DNA of 64,000 nt from positions 161,683 through 225,682 of the forward strand of contig JAPYMA010001761.1 in assembly GCA_035041965.1 (NCBI GenBank), read 5' to 3'. Shown here piece after piece: positions 1-13,823 of this stretch. How positions within the stretch are numbered: the stretch's first letter is position 1; every line of letters starts with the position of its first letter. Source of the stretch: Anisakis pegreffii (lineage: Eukaryota; Nematoda; Chromadorea; Rhabditida; Anisakidae). The position numbers and the translations under genes were made by a program. The notes under the pieces are model-generated. The model had not been told where the DNA came from. It ran no database searches and saw nothing but the letters and a program-made list of their open reading frames with translations.

Positions 1-2955
1 AAGAGATTATTTTATGAAAAATTTACTGCACCCACCTACACTGCGATTGACATTAGTGATGTGACACCAAAAAGAAGCAGAAAATGACTGATATTACATG
101 ATAATGCTGTTCTAATTGATTCTTTTAGATATTCTAATTTTATCGTGATTAGAACTAATGAAAGCCTTAACCATAAGAAAATAACACTATGAGAGGATAA
201 GTGACAAATTATGGTTGCAGTAATTATCAGGTGATCATGATGACTATGGATAATGATCATTTCATTACCATTGATCATGATCATGAAAATCGGAGTTATT
301 CAGTTGTTTCTGGACTGTTGGTCTCGGATGGGTCTAGTCGACCGTTTCACTCATTATACCCATTCTAGTTTATCGTTATTAATTGCTAATATTCGAAACT
401 CTAATGTTCTAACTTCATAATAATCCTTCGTCTGCTTGTGCAGCCAATTTGCTGGCGCAATACTCCTTTGCAGATTATCTAGCGTACAAAGAAGGGAGAT
501 AATTTTCGAGATATACACATTGGGTGACCTCCATAGAGAAAAAATTCTGCAAAAATGGTATGAGCAGCTGAAGCGTTATGACAGCTGAAGGTGCAGTCGA
601 TAAAGTAACCATGGTGATCATAAATGTTTGAAGACATGATGAATAGCTGAATAAATGAGTCCGACTGGAGATTACGTCACTGTTTCATTCTAAAACTGAT
701 AGCAATTGATAAGACACAAAGAATAGCAATGACAGCCATGAAGGTCAACAGAGTTGATTGATTCTTATAATGTTCGAACAACAATGCTTCATTCGCATCA
801 GCATTTCGACTATTTCCAAAAAAAACAAATTGAAACAAAGGGGAAAAGTGTGGAAACGCTATCGAACCTATAACTTTCTCACGAACAATAGAATTCCTCC
901 CTGCCTATTCCATTGTTAAGTGTTAAATTTCATGAAATTCAGGAGTTTCAGCTAACACTTGAAAACAGAAGCAAATTTTGATTGAAATCTTTATTTGTTG
1001 AAAACATCAAACAACAATAACCTTTTTCAGCAAATTTAAAGTTTTATCAGAGCTTTCTGAACAAAACAAATCATTCATGCAATCTGATGCGCATTATTCT
1101 TCATGACATAAATTGCGGTTCATATTTCTTTCAATAATGAATGGAAAAATTTTCATCAATCACACCAGAACAGCTGCTTCAGAAAGAGGTCATGACCAGT
1201 TGATATTTTTGCAGAACATTTGATGAACGCTCGGTGACTCTGTGCAATCATACGATTGCAATCAGAAGACCGAATTTTCGAATTTTGTGCTAATGAATCA
1301 AAATGTTCATGGGATGGAAGCACATTGCTTAGTTATAGACAAAATTAAGCAATCAAATGATAAAGAAATGTTGCCACTTGATAAGATTTCGCAAAAATCT
1401 AAATTCAAAGGAACCTTTTATGCAACTAAACTTCTCACCATTGCTTAATGAATTAGCATTTAAAGTTTTATTAACAATAAGTACAAATTGACATTGACCG
1501 CAATGACCGAGTGATTATCGCTGAATCTATCAGACGATAAAAATCTCATTCATTCATTTAACCAGCCACAAGCAATTTAGCTAAACATGACAAAAACTGG
1601 ATCACGAGTCTATATCCAAGATCATATGGCCCAGGATCACCATTCAAAAAGACTGGACGAGAAAATTACGATTACTTCACAATCGATATGATGTGTTCAT
1701 GATGAACACAACGTACATGTTTATCACATTGCAGAAGACAACACTGCATATTGATGCATAGCATGCAACAAAATATTTATTTTTAGTTTAACAATTCATA
1801 AACGATCGGTAAATTTGAATAATCCTCCAAAGTATATTCGGACAGCATGCACTCTCGTCATCGCGGCCACCACTTTTATTCCAAATTCCCGTTTTGAAGT
1901 ACCCGTTAAAACCTAGCAGTAAATCAATCTCTCATATATTTATTGCTTACGATTAGCTAAACTGCGCATCAAAAAGCAATCTTCTTACTATTGAACTATT
2001 GATATAGCTGCTGAACACGCGAAACATTCGCCTTAAATCACACAAACGACGTTGTTCTTCCCCTATCAAAAAACTTATCTATAGGTCTGTTGATCTATCA
2101 AGAATTCCGAAATCATGTGAAAATTTTGGTAAATCTAACAAATAGCAAGCCAGTTTCTAAGGTAAACAAGCCCAGAAGTTCCTCCTTATCTCTCATGTGC
2201 GATGACCAATATCACTGGCTGCATCAATTGCTTTCCGAATCAAAGCAGACAATCAAACTTCAGTGCCACTCATAAACCATTTAATGCTATTATATATATG
2301 ATATCAAATTATATTGTTATGATATCAAATTCTATTGTTTATTAATAAATGAAATACTGATATCAGTAAATAGGATAATAATCAGCAAAGACGGCTTTAA
2401 CACAAAACTTTTTAAAAATGCAATAGGAACAGTCATAATCATATTATGACGTAGTGACGCTTAGTTTTATGATTCTTCCGATAGAGTGTTTAAACCAGTT
2501 CGCAAACGTGAAGAGTTTGCGTTTTCTGAATGATTTTTTCAGCTGAACATTCAATTTTTTCTTGCAGAATGCATTCACTGATCAAATCCAAAAGTTCCTC
2601 CTTATCTCTCTTGTGATCCTGCTTCAATGAGCGCCAAAACTTCGTTGAATCGGTTGGGAAAATAAACAAAACTTCTGATGTATCCATGAAAAGCGCACAT
2701 TTTTAACAGCATATCCAAACGGGTGAATAAGAATAGAAAATAAAACGACCGAAAAAAAGAGGAGTGTATCAAATTTCCAGTCAAAAGTGAGCAACAAGCA
2801 TTCGGATGAATAAATTCGGCGAACTAATGTCGAAATGAATTTCAAGCATGAATGGCATTTGACGATTCATCTGGTCGATGGAGCACACCGATTTTTCCAT
2901 CATCTCAGATAGCAGACAGCCCTTTTTTTTATTCGGCGGACTCATCATGATGCAT

Positions 2956-2998
2956 TCGGAACTTCAAAATATGTGCATCACATATTTTAAAGTTCCGA
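2956..2998. repeat. Short hairpin, 20-bp arms, 3-nt loop
   Basis: The arms 2,956-2,975 and 2,979-2,998 are reverse complements at 19 of 20 positions and are separated by the trinucleotide cat. The loop is too short for a normal microRNA precursor, so a fold-back remnant or cruciform-forming palindrome is more likely. No flanking duplication was recognised. Confidence 0.7.
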
Positions 2999-3510
2999 GT
3001 CATAAATTATTGGTCATGGAGAAACTTGCGAACATTTTTTTCCTCCAAGGCGCGTCGACAAACTATCATCAAATTACCTGATCCTCTCAGAATCATTTTT
3101 GTGGTTAAAAACTTTCAGATATTAGAAATGTGAAGACATCTGAAATCCTGCGAGCGATCTCAGCGATCTCATCTGCTTATGCCTAGCTGTATATTCTGGT
3201 CGAACTAAAGGCATATCCACGCATCTCACCGTGCGTCTTATGAAAATTGTCGATGCAAAAAATACCTTTTTTAAGGGTCTGACTTAAACTAGTAAAATAT
3301 AATTCTCTTAGCTAGGGATATAGATGAAATCTTGAGTTATTGTTTGACGAATGTATCGAAATGGAAAGTAACGAGACGATTACTGAATGAAAACGGACCT
3401 AAAATTTTCCTATTTAAATATGGATCAATGGAGGAGTTGCTAAACAAGATCTTATGAATACGTTGTGAGTGAACTTTGGATCTTTAATCAACGAGTTTAT
3501 TATGATCAGT

Positions 3511-3690
3511 GTTATTATTAGTTTCATTATTCTCACCCAACTCACTTCGCTTGTTTGAATTCTTTTAAGCTTCGAGTCATTGCCCAGTCATAATATCAAC
3601 AAGTTATTATTAGCCCCATTATTCCAACTGAACTTGTCTCGTTTGCTCAAACTCTTTCGAGCGTTAAATTATTGCTATGTCATAAACAAG
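3511..3690. repeat. Divergent two-copy tandem repeat, ~92-bp unit
   Basis: The segment beginning with gttattattagtttcattat near 3,511 is followed about 92 bp later by a related segment (gttattattagccccattat near 3,603). Both continue with a similar pyrimidine-rich stretch and then a 'gtcataa' motif. Similarity is partial, so this is an old local duplication. Confidence 0.4.
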
Positions 3691-6600
3691 CTATCGTATT
3701 CAGTTGTTCTTAGACAAATGCAGCATGGAATGAAAATTCCGTTGGTTTGCTTTTTGATTCATTTCCATTTTTTCGTTAGTCCAGTAAACAAGCGTTTTAG
3801 GTTTCAGGAACACTCGAAAATATTTGAAGAAAGCAAAAGCCGTTGATTAAATAGGGGAAAATTTTTTACTGATTGCAAAAAAATCGCCGTTATTATAGTT
3901 GTTCCAGTTAACAAAATAACAATCGAGTGACTGGATGGTAAATATTAGTCAAGCGTATCAAACATAACCTTTCATACGATTCGCAAATATTTCAGTCATA
4001 CAATTGCAAGCACTCCACATATCTTTTAAAACCTCATATTCCTGATTATGAGGTTATAGGACAGAACCAAAGAATAATACTGGATTCACTTTAAAGGAAA
4101 GCAACGTAACTCCAGAGTACGTTTAACTCCACTCTTTGCAGAAACGAATGCACTAGATATCATGTCCACACTGATGTGATATGGATAAAGGAATAAGGTG
4201 GGCGACAAATCATCAAGCACTTGAAAAAATATAGTGACGATCAGTCTACAAAGATAACTAAATGGCGTTTGGGTTTCAGTAGCACGAAAATCTATGCGAT
4301 CTTCTATTCCGGACATCACTTGTTATCAAAAAGGAACATGAGTGCCACTAAAGTCTGGACGTCAATAATCTATGGATGGAGCGAGAATAATGCCATATAC
4401 AAACAATATGATGTTTTGATAATGCTGCAGATGAACCGGTTACAACAACCGCTATCAAAGGTTATTAGTTATTGTGCGCTTCATGATGGGGATGGTGCAT
4501 AAAATAAAACGACAAATAACACAAGCGAGAGTGAGGACAACTCAAAGAATCAGTTCACTAGCTGTCATAAAAACAGTAAAGTTATAAAGTAACCAAAAAT
4601 AGAAAGTTGCTGTTATCAGTTTGCTCAATGTAACACCTTTACCATACAATACACTTCAGATATATCACTCGAACTTCATATGTAACAAAAAAGAAGTTCC
4701 AAATCAAAATCGCAGTCAAACACTTTTTGTAAAGTCCACTCAAGAACTGACAGCATCGTTCATTTATTATGCGATACTCCTCACGGCCGGATTCGATAAA
4801 ATTTCATTTTTTCACTAAAGTCGCTAGCATTTTCGCATACTTCTCGAACTCTGAATAGCGTAAGTCTATTTAGGGTAGTGATAGCATCCGAACAGGATTT
4901 CAGTTCGATCGGAATTCGACCGATTCCATCTTTGAATACTTTAAAATTGGATGTTCCGACCGGCTTTCAAAATTGTTCGGTCGGTTATCCTTACTAGTTT
5001 AGAACATATCAACGATGATATGAAACGATACTAACGGGCTCATGTGCAGTCAAACAGTATTTGTTCACAAAACGAAGCGAATGAATAATATGAAAATTGA
5101 TATTTTGAGATCGAAAGCAGATCTCTGATCATGGCATAAAGTATAGATGGGATGATATAAAAATATAAACCTTGTATATTTCACGTTGCTACGGATCTTG
5201 CTCATGGACTAACGATGTGTTGTGTTGAATGGTGATGTACTTGATCTGAAAAAAAAGAAATCTGAGTCAACAAATAAATAAATTGGATAAATATTCAGTG
5301 AAGATTGGCATCTTTCTGTTGACACAGTTGCACGATTGAATACGGACTAGTTCAGTCCATACATTACGCTTTCGTTATATCCTATCAAAATTAACCAAAG
5401 CAAAAACACCGCCGTCGCCCATAAAAGTAAATTGAGCGAACACAAATGGCAATACAAAACAGAAGGGAATATACGGGATAAAAGGATATAAATGAATATG
5501 AGTAAAATATAACATTGGAAGTATACATAAATTTTACAAGCTGAGGGCAGGCAGCAATTAGATTTGGCATCGCTTTCATCATTTTTTCGAACGTATCAGG
5601 CATGGTGCGAAACAATTAGGCGATGATAATTGCGAGTATAAATTGCCGCAATGAATACCAAATATTGAATTGTTGAGATAAACGAAATGAAAGCAAACAC
5701 AATGTCTTTGAATGGCGGAATACAACATTTACAGGTGACAATAGAAATTAAAACAAAAAAAGTATTAATAGAATGATGACAGGTCAAGATGCACACGCGC
5801 ATTCTCTTCGGCATGAAAGGCGAAACTTGTTAAAATGAATGACACATTTTCACATTACAAATGCACTAAAATTTTCACACGAGAGAAGAAATTCTGCTCG
5901 ACCAATAGCAATCAAATCGATAATATAAGACATTTGATGCGTTCAGATCCACAAGAAAATTCAGATCCAGCTGATAGATCTGCGCAGTTTGCTGAACAAA
6001 CAAATGAATGCAGTTGCTGCGAATGTTAACATTTAGTGGTACCAGTTTAGAAATTTCACTTTCAGTTCGACAGATACAATGCATAAGTTTGAACGAGGAC
6101 AATCAAAGAGGAACAACACTGAAAGAGAAACATTAAAACATTAATGGGTGTACCAAATTAATGCTGATGTCAAGCGGAATTTAATTATTGTGCGGCCATA
6201 AAAAATTCCCTCGGCGTTGGGAATTTCCAGTTAGATGAAAAATTGGATGCAAAATGTGATTAGAAGGTGGTGACACTCAATTTTCAGCTTGCTCATTTCA
6301 CTTTTATTGCATTTCATTTGAACTGTACAAATTGTTCGACTATTCGAGGACCCAAAACGAGTCTCTGCGATGCATTAGAGATTAGGCAAAAATTTTCCAA
6401 TGAGATGATCATTTATTTTTATATCTTCGATCTAAACTCATCGGCCATTGGAATGATTCCTATGGCTCGATGAATTTAGATCTAAAAATACTGTCTGGCT
6501 GTAAAGGATATCTGTGATGCAAACGTTTAAAATCCATTCGAGTATCGACAGCAAATTTCCCAAACGATTCATTTCTTATAGGGTCATACAACAGGCACAC

Positions 6601-9600
6601 CTGCCGCTGATTACATCCATTGAAAACTAATAAATTCAATATCTCTTTGCACTAATAATAAAAATGACGACGATACCAACAAAAAATAATATCAATAATA
6701 ACAACAAAAGCGACATTGAAACGAATAAAAGCAACAGTTAGAGCAACACCGATTAAAATAACGATTATAGTGGTGATATTTAAAAGTAACACGAATAATA
6801 GCAAATTTAACAACTATAATAGCCATGATGATGACAAGAAATTTTCAATCATACCTATATTTAACGACTCACGACGGCTTTGGCTCACTGTTTTGATCGG
6901 TCTCAATAATCTAAAATACCAACGGAATCGGGAGGTGTCCTATTTCCTGGATTAATTCACAGAATTTTTATCTGTCACGTTCTGAAAAGAACAACTATCA
7001 CGGAGTTTGACAGAAATGGCATAACAAAATTGACATCTGAGTCTGAAAAGTCAATTAAGAAGTGAGTAAATTCCAAACGACAGTTCGTATCCGAGCACAT
7101 AAACACGGTTATCTTCACTCGGTGACGACTACATAAACTGCTGCCTGCTGCTGTGATGTTTTCATCACAACCATAAAACCCATTGCTAAACCTCACCTGA
7201 TATGCATTGCATAGAGATAAGAAAGGACAAATACTCCAAACCGAATCAATCATTGAAAGCTTTTTGCCGGTTATCAATCACTATCGGACAAACAAAAACT
7301 ATCTTATATCTGCGTACTTTAAGAAATGCGATAAGTATCGCACTGATTCTTACTTCAAGGCGTTCAACACGCAAATTGCGTGGGCTATTCGGAAAGGCTT
7401 AAAGATTTTAACTCAATTGGTTAAATTTCCTTCAATCGTCGATGAAATCTGCAACACAGTGTATTCCATCCGCTGTCAAAACTATTAAGCAGAATTTGTA
7501 GACCATAACGCCTGAGTCGATAGCGAAAGCGATTAAAATTGAACGGAGTTCAGGAAAAGTATCTGTGGAGCAACTACTAGGAAAAGGTTTCCTCAATTCA
7601 AATCACTGTTGTTTGCTTCCCATTAGGGCGAAAAATCCTCATTGGCGAACAATTTCACTCATATTACAGTCACAAATTGCTCTACAACCTTCTAAATGAC
7701 TTCGTCACTTAAATGCCGTCAATAATTCGAGAACCTCAAACTTTCTTTCAAACAAATCATATCTAAAGGACAGCAACTCATTGCGATAATCAAATAAATT
7801 AAAATGAAAATGAGGTGCTAAGTAATCGAACTGAGCGATTATTACCATCAGCCCATAGCAACGAACTATCACATAAAACTGTAATCGTGTCTTAGAAATT
7901 TGTCCTCCCATAACATTACATTGCTTCCTTCGCCTAAAGTAAGTATGCTGCTTATCAGTTCTACTCATGTTACTGGTATCATCGTACAGTATTTTGCATC
8001 TTACCTATCTTATCAAAATATTCATTCATTGCACAGATTCTCTCTTCGGAAATACGAATATGAATAAAAGCAGAATCATCCACAATATATTACCAACCAT
8101 AAGCAAGCAAAAGTAAAAGCAAACATTGCGGCTGAGCACACTTCGATCAGTTAATGATCAGGCGATTTCTAGGGAGCGCTCATGATTGCTCGAAAAGAAT
8201 TTATTCATATTTGTTATCGTTCAAAGTATTCTATCTGAACAAGCGTTCAATTCATAATGCGAATGAAAAGTGAGGAGCTGAATAAAATTTATATAATGCT
8301 TGTATGCAAAATCTCAAATGCGCTATGTGAAGAAAATATCATTATAATATATAATACATACAATAATCTGCACAGCATCAACGTCACCATCAATGCTCTA
8401 CAAAACCTTTGACTTCCTTATTATTAGGCATTCAAAGTTTACGCTGCTCCAAGAGATTCCTTCACTTGTTTTAATGATGCGATAAGCCATAGATTTCATT
8501 CATGCTCTAACATCAAACTGAGCGCAGCAGCAGAGCTATTCCGCTCGATACAACATGGAACTCAAAGAAGCAATGAAGTTAAACTAAATATGACGAGATT
8601 CTCTCACTCATTAAGAATTCAGACTTTCTCACTGAAACTAAAAAGCATAGGACGAACAATACTGCTTCCACTACAAATGATCAGTTTGTAAGGTAAATAA
8701 TAGCGCATATCAATCATATTTTACGAGTGAATTGAACCTAGCAACGAACCGTTATTGTGAATATTGTTGGTGAAGCAAAATCGCACTCGGCCGTTCGAAC
8801 AACGCTTGGTCTGCTTTATAATTATTATGGTTATTGATCGATTCATGCGTTCAATAATTGATTTCATTTCATTTCATGCTTATTGGTGCTTGCTGCGTTG
8901 AAAATCTGAAAACAAAACAAATGGTTAGCCTGATATTCAATTGGAATTATTTACATGTTCATTTGAATCAAACACAATATGATTACGAATACCATTCAAA
9001 TCGGAACATATGATATCATAGTGCATGCAAAATGAATAATTACTGCTATTGTATAGACGATAATTCATGCTGGATTAAGTGGCTTCTTTGATTATTTTTC
9101 GACAATTTTCGTGATATAATGAGTTTAATCACACGTTCTTGTCAGTGATTTCGCATTTTCAAAACACGCAACAAAGTGACACGCTAACTTCTAAGTGCTG
9201 CTAATAGGAACATTACTCTTGCATAAAACTAGTAATATTTCTTGAGGTTACTCATCTTTTTTCATGAATATCCAATAAAATTTGATCTGAAGAATGTTTT
9301 GTCGTCTATGCTCTGATCTACTCATTATCTTAATGATTCTTAAAAAACTGAAAAAACACGAGATGATCGCAATGTATAAACTAATAGAAATTGTTATCCG
9401 TTCCCCTTTCTGATTTGGCCTTTATGGATAAGTAACTGTCCTGCAGAAAGTTCAATAGACATGACAAGACCTTAGAATTGAGACGTTAAATTCTAAGTGA
9501 CACATTAACGCTTGAGAGTCAGCTGATAGTGAGATGAGTGGAAATTGCGATTTCATCTGATCATTTTTTCCTGACATTAACTACCTCCCAATTGATCACT

Positions 9601-9962
9601 TAACGTAAGCAACGTGCATGTTATAGCTATGCATTCAATACAAGATAATCGTTAACGTATCGATTTAATCAACTGATTTATCGTTGAAAGAACAAATAAA
9701 AATCCAAATAAGACAGATTCAAGCACATTACAGATTGTAGTGAATATAGCACTTTAATGTCATAAAATAGCATAACATGCACAAGTTCATTGTGAATATC
9801 GCACTGAAACAGATAAATAAATCGATGGACAAATCGGTGGCAAACAGTTGTGGATTATAAAAAATGTCGAATAATGAGGTGGTAATTGCTTTTTTCCAGG
9901 AAAAGGATCGATTGATTAAGTTCTATTCGGATGGTCCAAACACTTTTGATAGTTTTTTTGTT

Positions 9963-11252
9963 TTAGTAGTTCAGAATGAATTCTTCAGCTTTAGCAACTG
10001 CCGGAATGACTGCGTTCACATAGAGTTTATGTAGTGCTTTCGTTTGTGGCAGCATAAGATAGAGCAAAACAAGTGTCTGAAATGTAACTGATCACCAAAT
10101 TAGAAATTCTTATGTTCCTGATCAACTTTTTTCAAAAATCTGCTTCAGAAGTGTTAGGTAATTCACAATCAGAGAAATGAGCTGACGAAAGATGCGAAAC
10201 AATGGAACTACTAATTCGACTGCATTTTCAGTGGGTACCAGTGAAAATCATGTCTAAGTTCGACTCAATGATATGAAAAAATCCGCAGAGAGAACGTTTT
10301 TCTAGTACTGTCTAGTACTGGAATTCTCTTTCGTATAACTTCCATTTCTTATTGGTCAAATTTTTGAATAGTCGCAAACACCAGCATTCACCCAGTTTAC
10401 CAGTCAGCTCTCACCGACCACAAACCTTGGAAAGCCAATAAATCGGCAGTACATCCATAATTGTTTCAGCGTATAGATCAAGAATCGCATATAGACCGTA
10501 GCACATCCAATACAACAGCCACAAAAATATGTCGTATCTTATATCCATTTCCATCGCCTTGAACACTCATTCAATTGATTACGATATCCAGATTTATCAA
10601 GATCCAGTGAAATGAAAATCTTTCAGGTGCATTCCCGTTTTTTGAAACAGCGGAAAATTTAACATTTCAGCGGAAACGAACTATAATTGAGGCGATTGCA
10701 GGATAGACGAAACCAATCAAATTGCACAAAAGCCCAGCATCTTTTCCAATCATCAGATACACAGCTATGAATCCGATTGCAACATACGCTACCTGAAAAG
10801 CAACCTAATCTAGTCACGGAGTTGCAAAACCTCAATCAGAATTGCCATACGATGATTGAATTCCTAAGGGAGAAACGATAGAAGTTTTCGAGCTTCTTTG
10901 AATTATCTGCGATTCTTCAATCAGTTTTGGGGTTTGATTTGTCAGCAAAGCGATGCATAATCAGCTCTTAATGTGTGTCAAAACGGAAAACGATAAACTC
11001 AAAGGAGCAATTTCAGTTTCCATTGAACATATTTCTCAACGTTTTGATCCTAACCTGTTCCCGATTGATTCCAAATTCAATTTCGAGTCGCCGCAGGTCA
11101 TCGTTCAACTTGTCGTTTTGTACATCATAAAGAAAATCAAGTAGTTGAGGATTGAGGCTGGGCAATAAGGAGCTCCTGGTATCACTTGACTGAATCATAT
11201 CGTTGTCTATCGTTTCCTTGATATTTGATGAATGAATCTCAACTGCTGACAT
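9963..11252 (-). CDS. yop-1: REEP5/YOP1-family ER membrane-shaping protein
   Basis: Four exons: 11252-11055, 10792-10682, 10557-10426 and 10076-9963 (198+111+132+114 nt, all phase 0) give 184 aa, close to human REEP5 (189 aa). The N-terminus carries an acidic amphipathic segment ending in EFGINREQ, matching the LEAKTGVNRS region of REEP5. The family core follows at about residues 67-103 (AVYLMIG, then LLCNLIGFVYPA). A second hydrophobic hairpin rich in Trp/Tyr lies at about 114-156. The short C-terminal helix (KALHKLYVNAV...) fits the amphipathic helix of the family. Known role: double hairpins wedge into the cytosolic leaflet to curve and stabilise tubular ER. The start codon is the ATG at 11,250-11,252. 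The exon 2 donor (ATA|GTTCGT) is weak but keeps frame and alignment. The symbol is by homology to the REEP5/6 branch; another REEP paralogue is possible. Confidence 0.93.
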
Positions 11253-12122
11253 TATTCAAAGAAATTGTTCGCCTTGATGACAGAAGAACGCGTAGCCACA
11301 ATATCTTCTGCACTGTAATATTATGCATTAGGATCACTTTCATCACTATTACTATCGAAATGGACATGGACAGAATGGACAAATATCTACTCCTTTTATG
11401 ATGTAATTGATATCTTGGAGATGAATGTCATGTTAGCTGAGCTAATTCACTGCACCGCCAAGCGCTGTGCATTTGCTCTTCATGTTGATCATTCAGTGCA
11501 CTACTGCAGAATTACATGAAGTGCTTTCAGTGATCATTCAGTTCACTACTTTCAGTCTACTCCTTTGCCTGATTTTACTCGGTCATTTACATTACAGAAC
11601 TGGATTCAGAAGATCTACTATTAGGAGAATAGGTGAAATTCCTAAAAACCAACAACAAACCACCTTTGAGACGGGTGATAAAACATGAAACTCATTGATT
11701 TCTCGCTTATCAATATAGTAACAAGATTTGCTTGTTTGCAAATCTAATTCATAACAACATCATAGAAATTTACTTATTATTAGTTGTTTGTTATGTTTCA
11801 ATTTTATTCATATTATAATCAGTGATGCATTCAATGGCCATTTGATGGAAAGATGCGGATTTTGAATTGTTGAACTCGGGAAGTTAGCAATAGATTGCTG
11901 GGACGAATTGAAAAATCTTTATTCTGTTACATGTGAGCCATGATGAGACGTTTGAGAGGAACTAGTCGACAGAACAAGCCTATTTTAAGAATTTATTGGA
12001 AATTCAGGACATAAGGAATGATTTGTACGAATCATTGATAAACGAAAATAATCGAAACGAAACGAAACGTTTCAACGCCACGTAAGAAGATATCACATTT
12101 TGAGATATATTTTAATATGAAT
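11253..12122. other. Intergenic gap between REEP-like and MSP-domain genes
   Basis: About 870 bp with no coding signal. It lies upstream of the REEP-like gene and downstream of the MSP-domain gene, both on the minus strand, so it should contain the REEP promoter. The spacing is much larger than in typical nematode operons. A short sequence, gatcattcagtgcactact, recurs in variant form about 47 bp later (near 11,487 and 11,534). Confidence 0.5.
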
Positions 12123-13823
12123 TCAGTCTTTCTTTTCGCCTTCGCCCTCTTTTTTCTCATCGGCCTTTTGACCGTCTTCTTTCTGAAAGTTTATGTTTGA
12201 AACTGGTTGCGTGCTGCATGAAAGTGTCACTCAATGCAGATTACTTAATACTCAATATACCTAATACTTACGATTAATGCTCAAAGTAACGCTCAATCTC
12301 ATCGGCCATACCTCAGATTACCTCATGATTACATATCTGAAATCGAGGACCTTTCTGTCGTCTGTATGCAGTAACACTCAATGGGATTATACGTGCTCAG
12401 AGCTACCGTATGTTGTTATAAAACTGATGTGAACAGTGAAGGTTCACTGAAGAAAACATTGCATGACCATGTCACGATTACCGTAAACTTCACCTTTTCC
12501 TCCTCTTTTTTCTCTTCTTCCTTCTTTTCTCCTTCGCCCTCCTTCTTCTCTTCTTCACCCTCCTTCTTTTCGCCCTCCCCTTCCTTCTTCTCTCCTTCTC
12601 CTTCCTTCTTCTCTCCTTCGCCTTCCTTCTTCTCTCCTTCTCCTTCCTTCTTCTCCCCTTCTCCTTCCTTCTTCTCTCCTTCTCCCTCCTTCTTTTCCCC
12701 TTCTCCTTCACCTTCCTTCTTGTCACCTCCTTCACCACCCTCTCCTTCGTCTTTGAAATCAACGTAAAGCCTAGAAGACAAGCCATTACTGTAATCAACA
12801 AAATGCAAGTAATATGTTACGGGTCATACCACTGTAAATACTGCGTCGAACAAAACTAGATTAGATGGACAATATCGGAAGTAGACTTAAGAACAGGATG
12901 ACACTTATGACATGATGAGTTCAATTACTCATTTCATCATGGAACCCTTCAGAATTCCACTAAACACTCAGGAAATGTTTGAGTGATGAACAAACCGTTT
13001 CGTTCCATCCGGACCCTCTTTATGATCTGCCCAACAAGCTCTGGGTGCTTTCGATTCATCATCCGATTTGATATAATACACCACAAAATAATGCTTTCCA
13101 TTTTCAGGCACCGTCTTACCGGCATTGAAAGTCAACTGAAGTCATTCATCTCATCACATTCTAGCAATTCCCATGTTCCCAGTGCTGCAGGCTTGGAATT
13201 CCTCGCCTTCTAACACCTATTTGTTTGCTGAAGGTATCAGAAATCATACTCTGAGTGATACTATGATATGATTTTATTGATCAGCAGCACTGATCATCAT
13301 CGCTCTCATGACTCTTCCTCTCCTTTCACCAGCTCTTTTCGATGCCTCTCATTCTCTAATTCACACCGTCACGTACTGCGCCAGTGATACTGTGACCAGC
13401 CTTACTATATGTTCATTTAGCAGGTTTCTAAGAGCCCTTTGAGGCAATCCAAGTAATATTTCCAATCAGCTGACATGGAAAAACCTGGCAAAGACTCTCA
13501 GAGGATGAAGTGTAACGAAAACCTTAACAGTGCCTTCTTCGCCAGCTTTTAAGGCGAAAACAGGAGGTCTAATTCGGAACATTTCGTTCGAGGTGCATTT
13601 TACTTTGCATACTTGTCGATCCTGAAAATTTTTGAACATTACGAAATGCAGGTTCAGATACGAACCTTGAAATAAATCTCTATAATCATAGGCGACGGGA
13701 TCAATCCATTGTTACCTTTGTGGTATTGGTGATTTTAAGCGCTGTTGGGACAGCTTCCTCGCCGAGCTTACCCGAGAAGACGATTTTCTCAGCCGGTTCG
13801 AGCTGTAAGATAAATTCGCTCAT
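12123..13823 (-). CDS. MSP-domain protein with Lys/Glu/Gly repeat tail
   Basis: Five exons: 13823-13716, 13621-13523, 13135-12996, 12770-12494 and 12182-12123 (108+99+140+277+60 nt) give 227 aa, and all phases close. Residues 1 to about 115 form an MSP/VAP-type immunoglobulin-like domain: it starts LQLEPAEKIVFSG, then KITNTT, KVKCTSNEMFRIRPP, LTFNAGKTVPENGKHYFVVYYI. The rest is a tail of about 105 residues made mainly of a 7-residue repeat (EKKEGEG), with the last exon continuing the same composition to KKD. Nematode MSP-domain proteins act in the sperm cytoskeleton, and VAP-type members tether ER contacts. There is no C-terminal membrane anchor, which argues against classic VAP. A sperm fibre-associated protein is my inference. 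The repeat is almost perfect at DNA level, so its length is probably variable. Confidence 0.9.
12500..12725 (-). repeat. Coding minisatellite, 21-bp unit (EKKEGEG)
   Basis: On the plus strand this is an almost pure CT tract built from a 21-bp unit (ccttcttctctccttctcctt with variants). Read on the minus strand it encodes the charged tail of the MSP-domain protein, roughly nine units. Units differ mostly by synonymous changes, and a few are shortened by 6 nt. All length changes keep the frame. The antisense frames are also open but encode only Ser/Pro/Phe repeats. Confidence 0.9.

Larger units (their letters stand above)
1..9962. other. AT-rich region with no supported gene
   Basis: I read both strands and found no chain of exons that stays open across plausible splice sites or matches a known family. 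Open frames here are short and AT-rich, and overlapping frames are often equally open (for example 7,202-7,488). The stretch holds scattered simple repeats, a hairpin at 2,956-2,998, a divergent tandem repeat near 3,511-3,690 and a repeated coding-like motif near 2,170 and 2,590. It may be intergenic DNA or the intron of a gene starting outside the window. Confidence 0.5.

Noticed and set aside
6975..7277. 100-codon minus-strand frame with several cysteines
   Set aside because: No recognisable family or partner exons; the opposite strand is also open in two frames.
12381..12767. Plus-strand Ser/Pro/Phe repeat protein
   Set aside because: It is the antisense of the EKKEGEG coding minisatellite of the MSP-domain gene, whose minus-strand model is supported by phases and homology.
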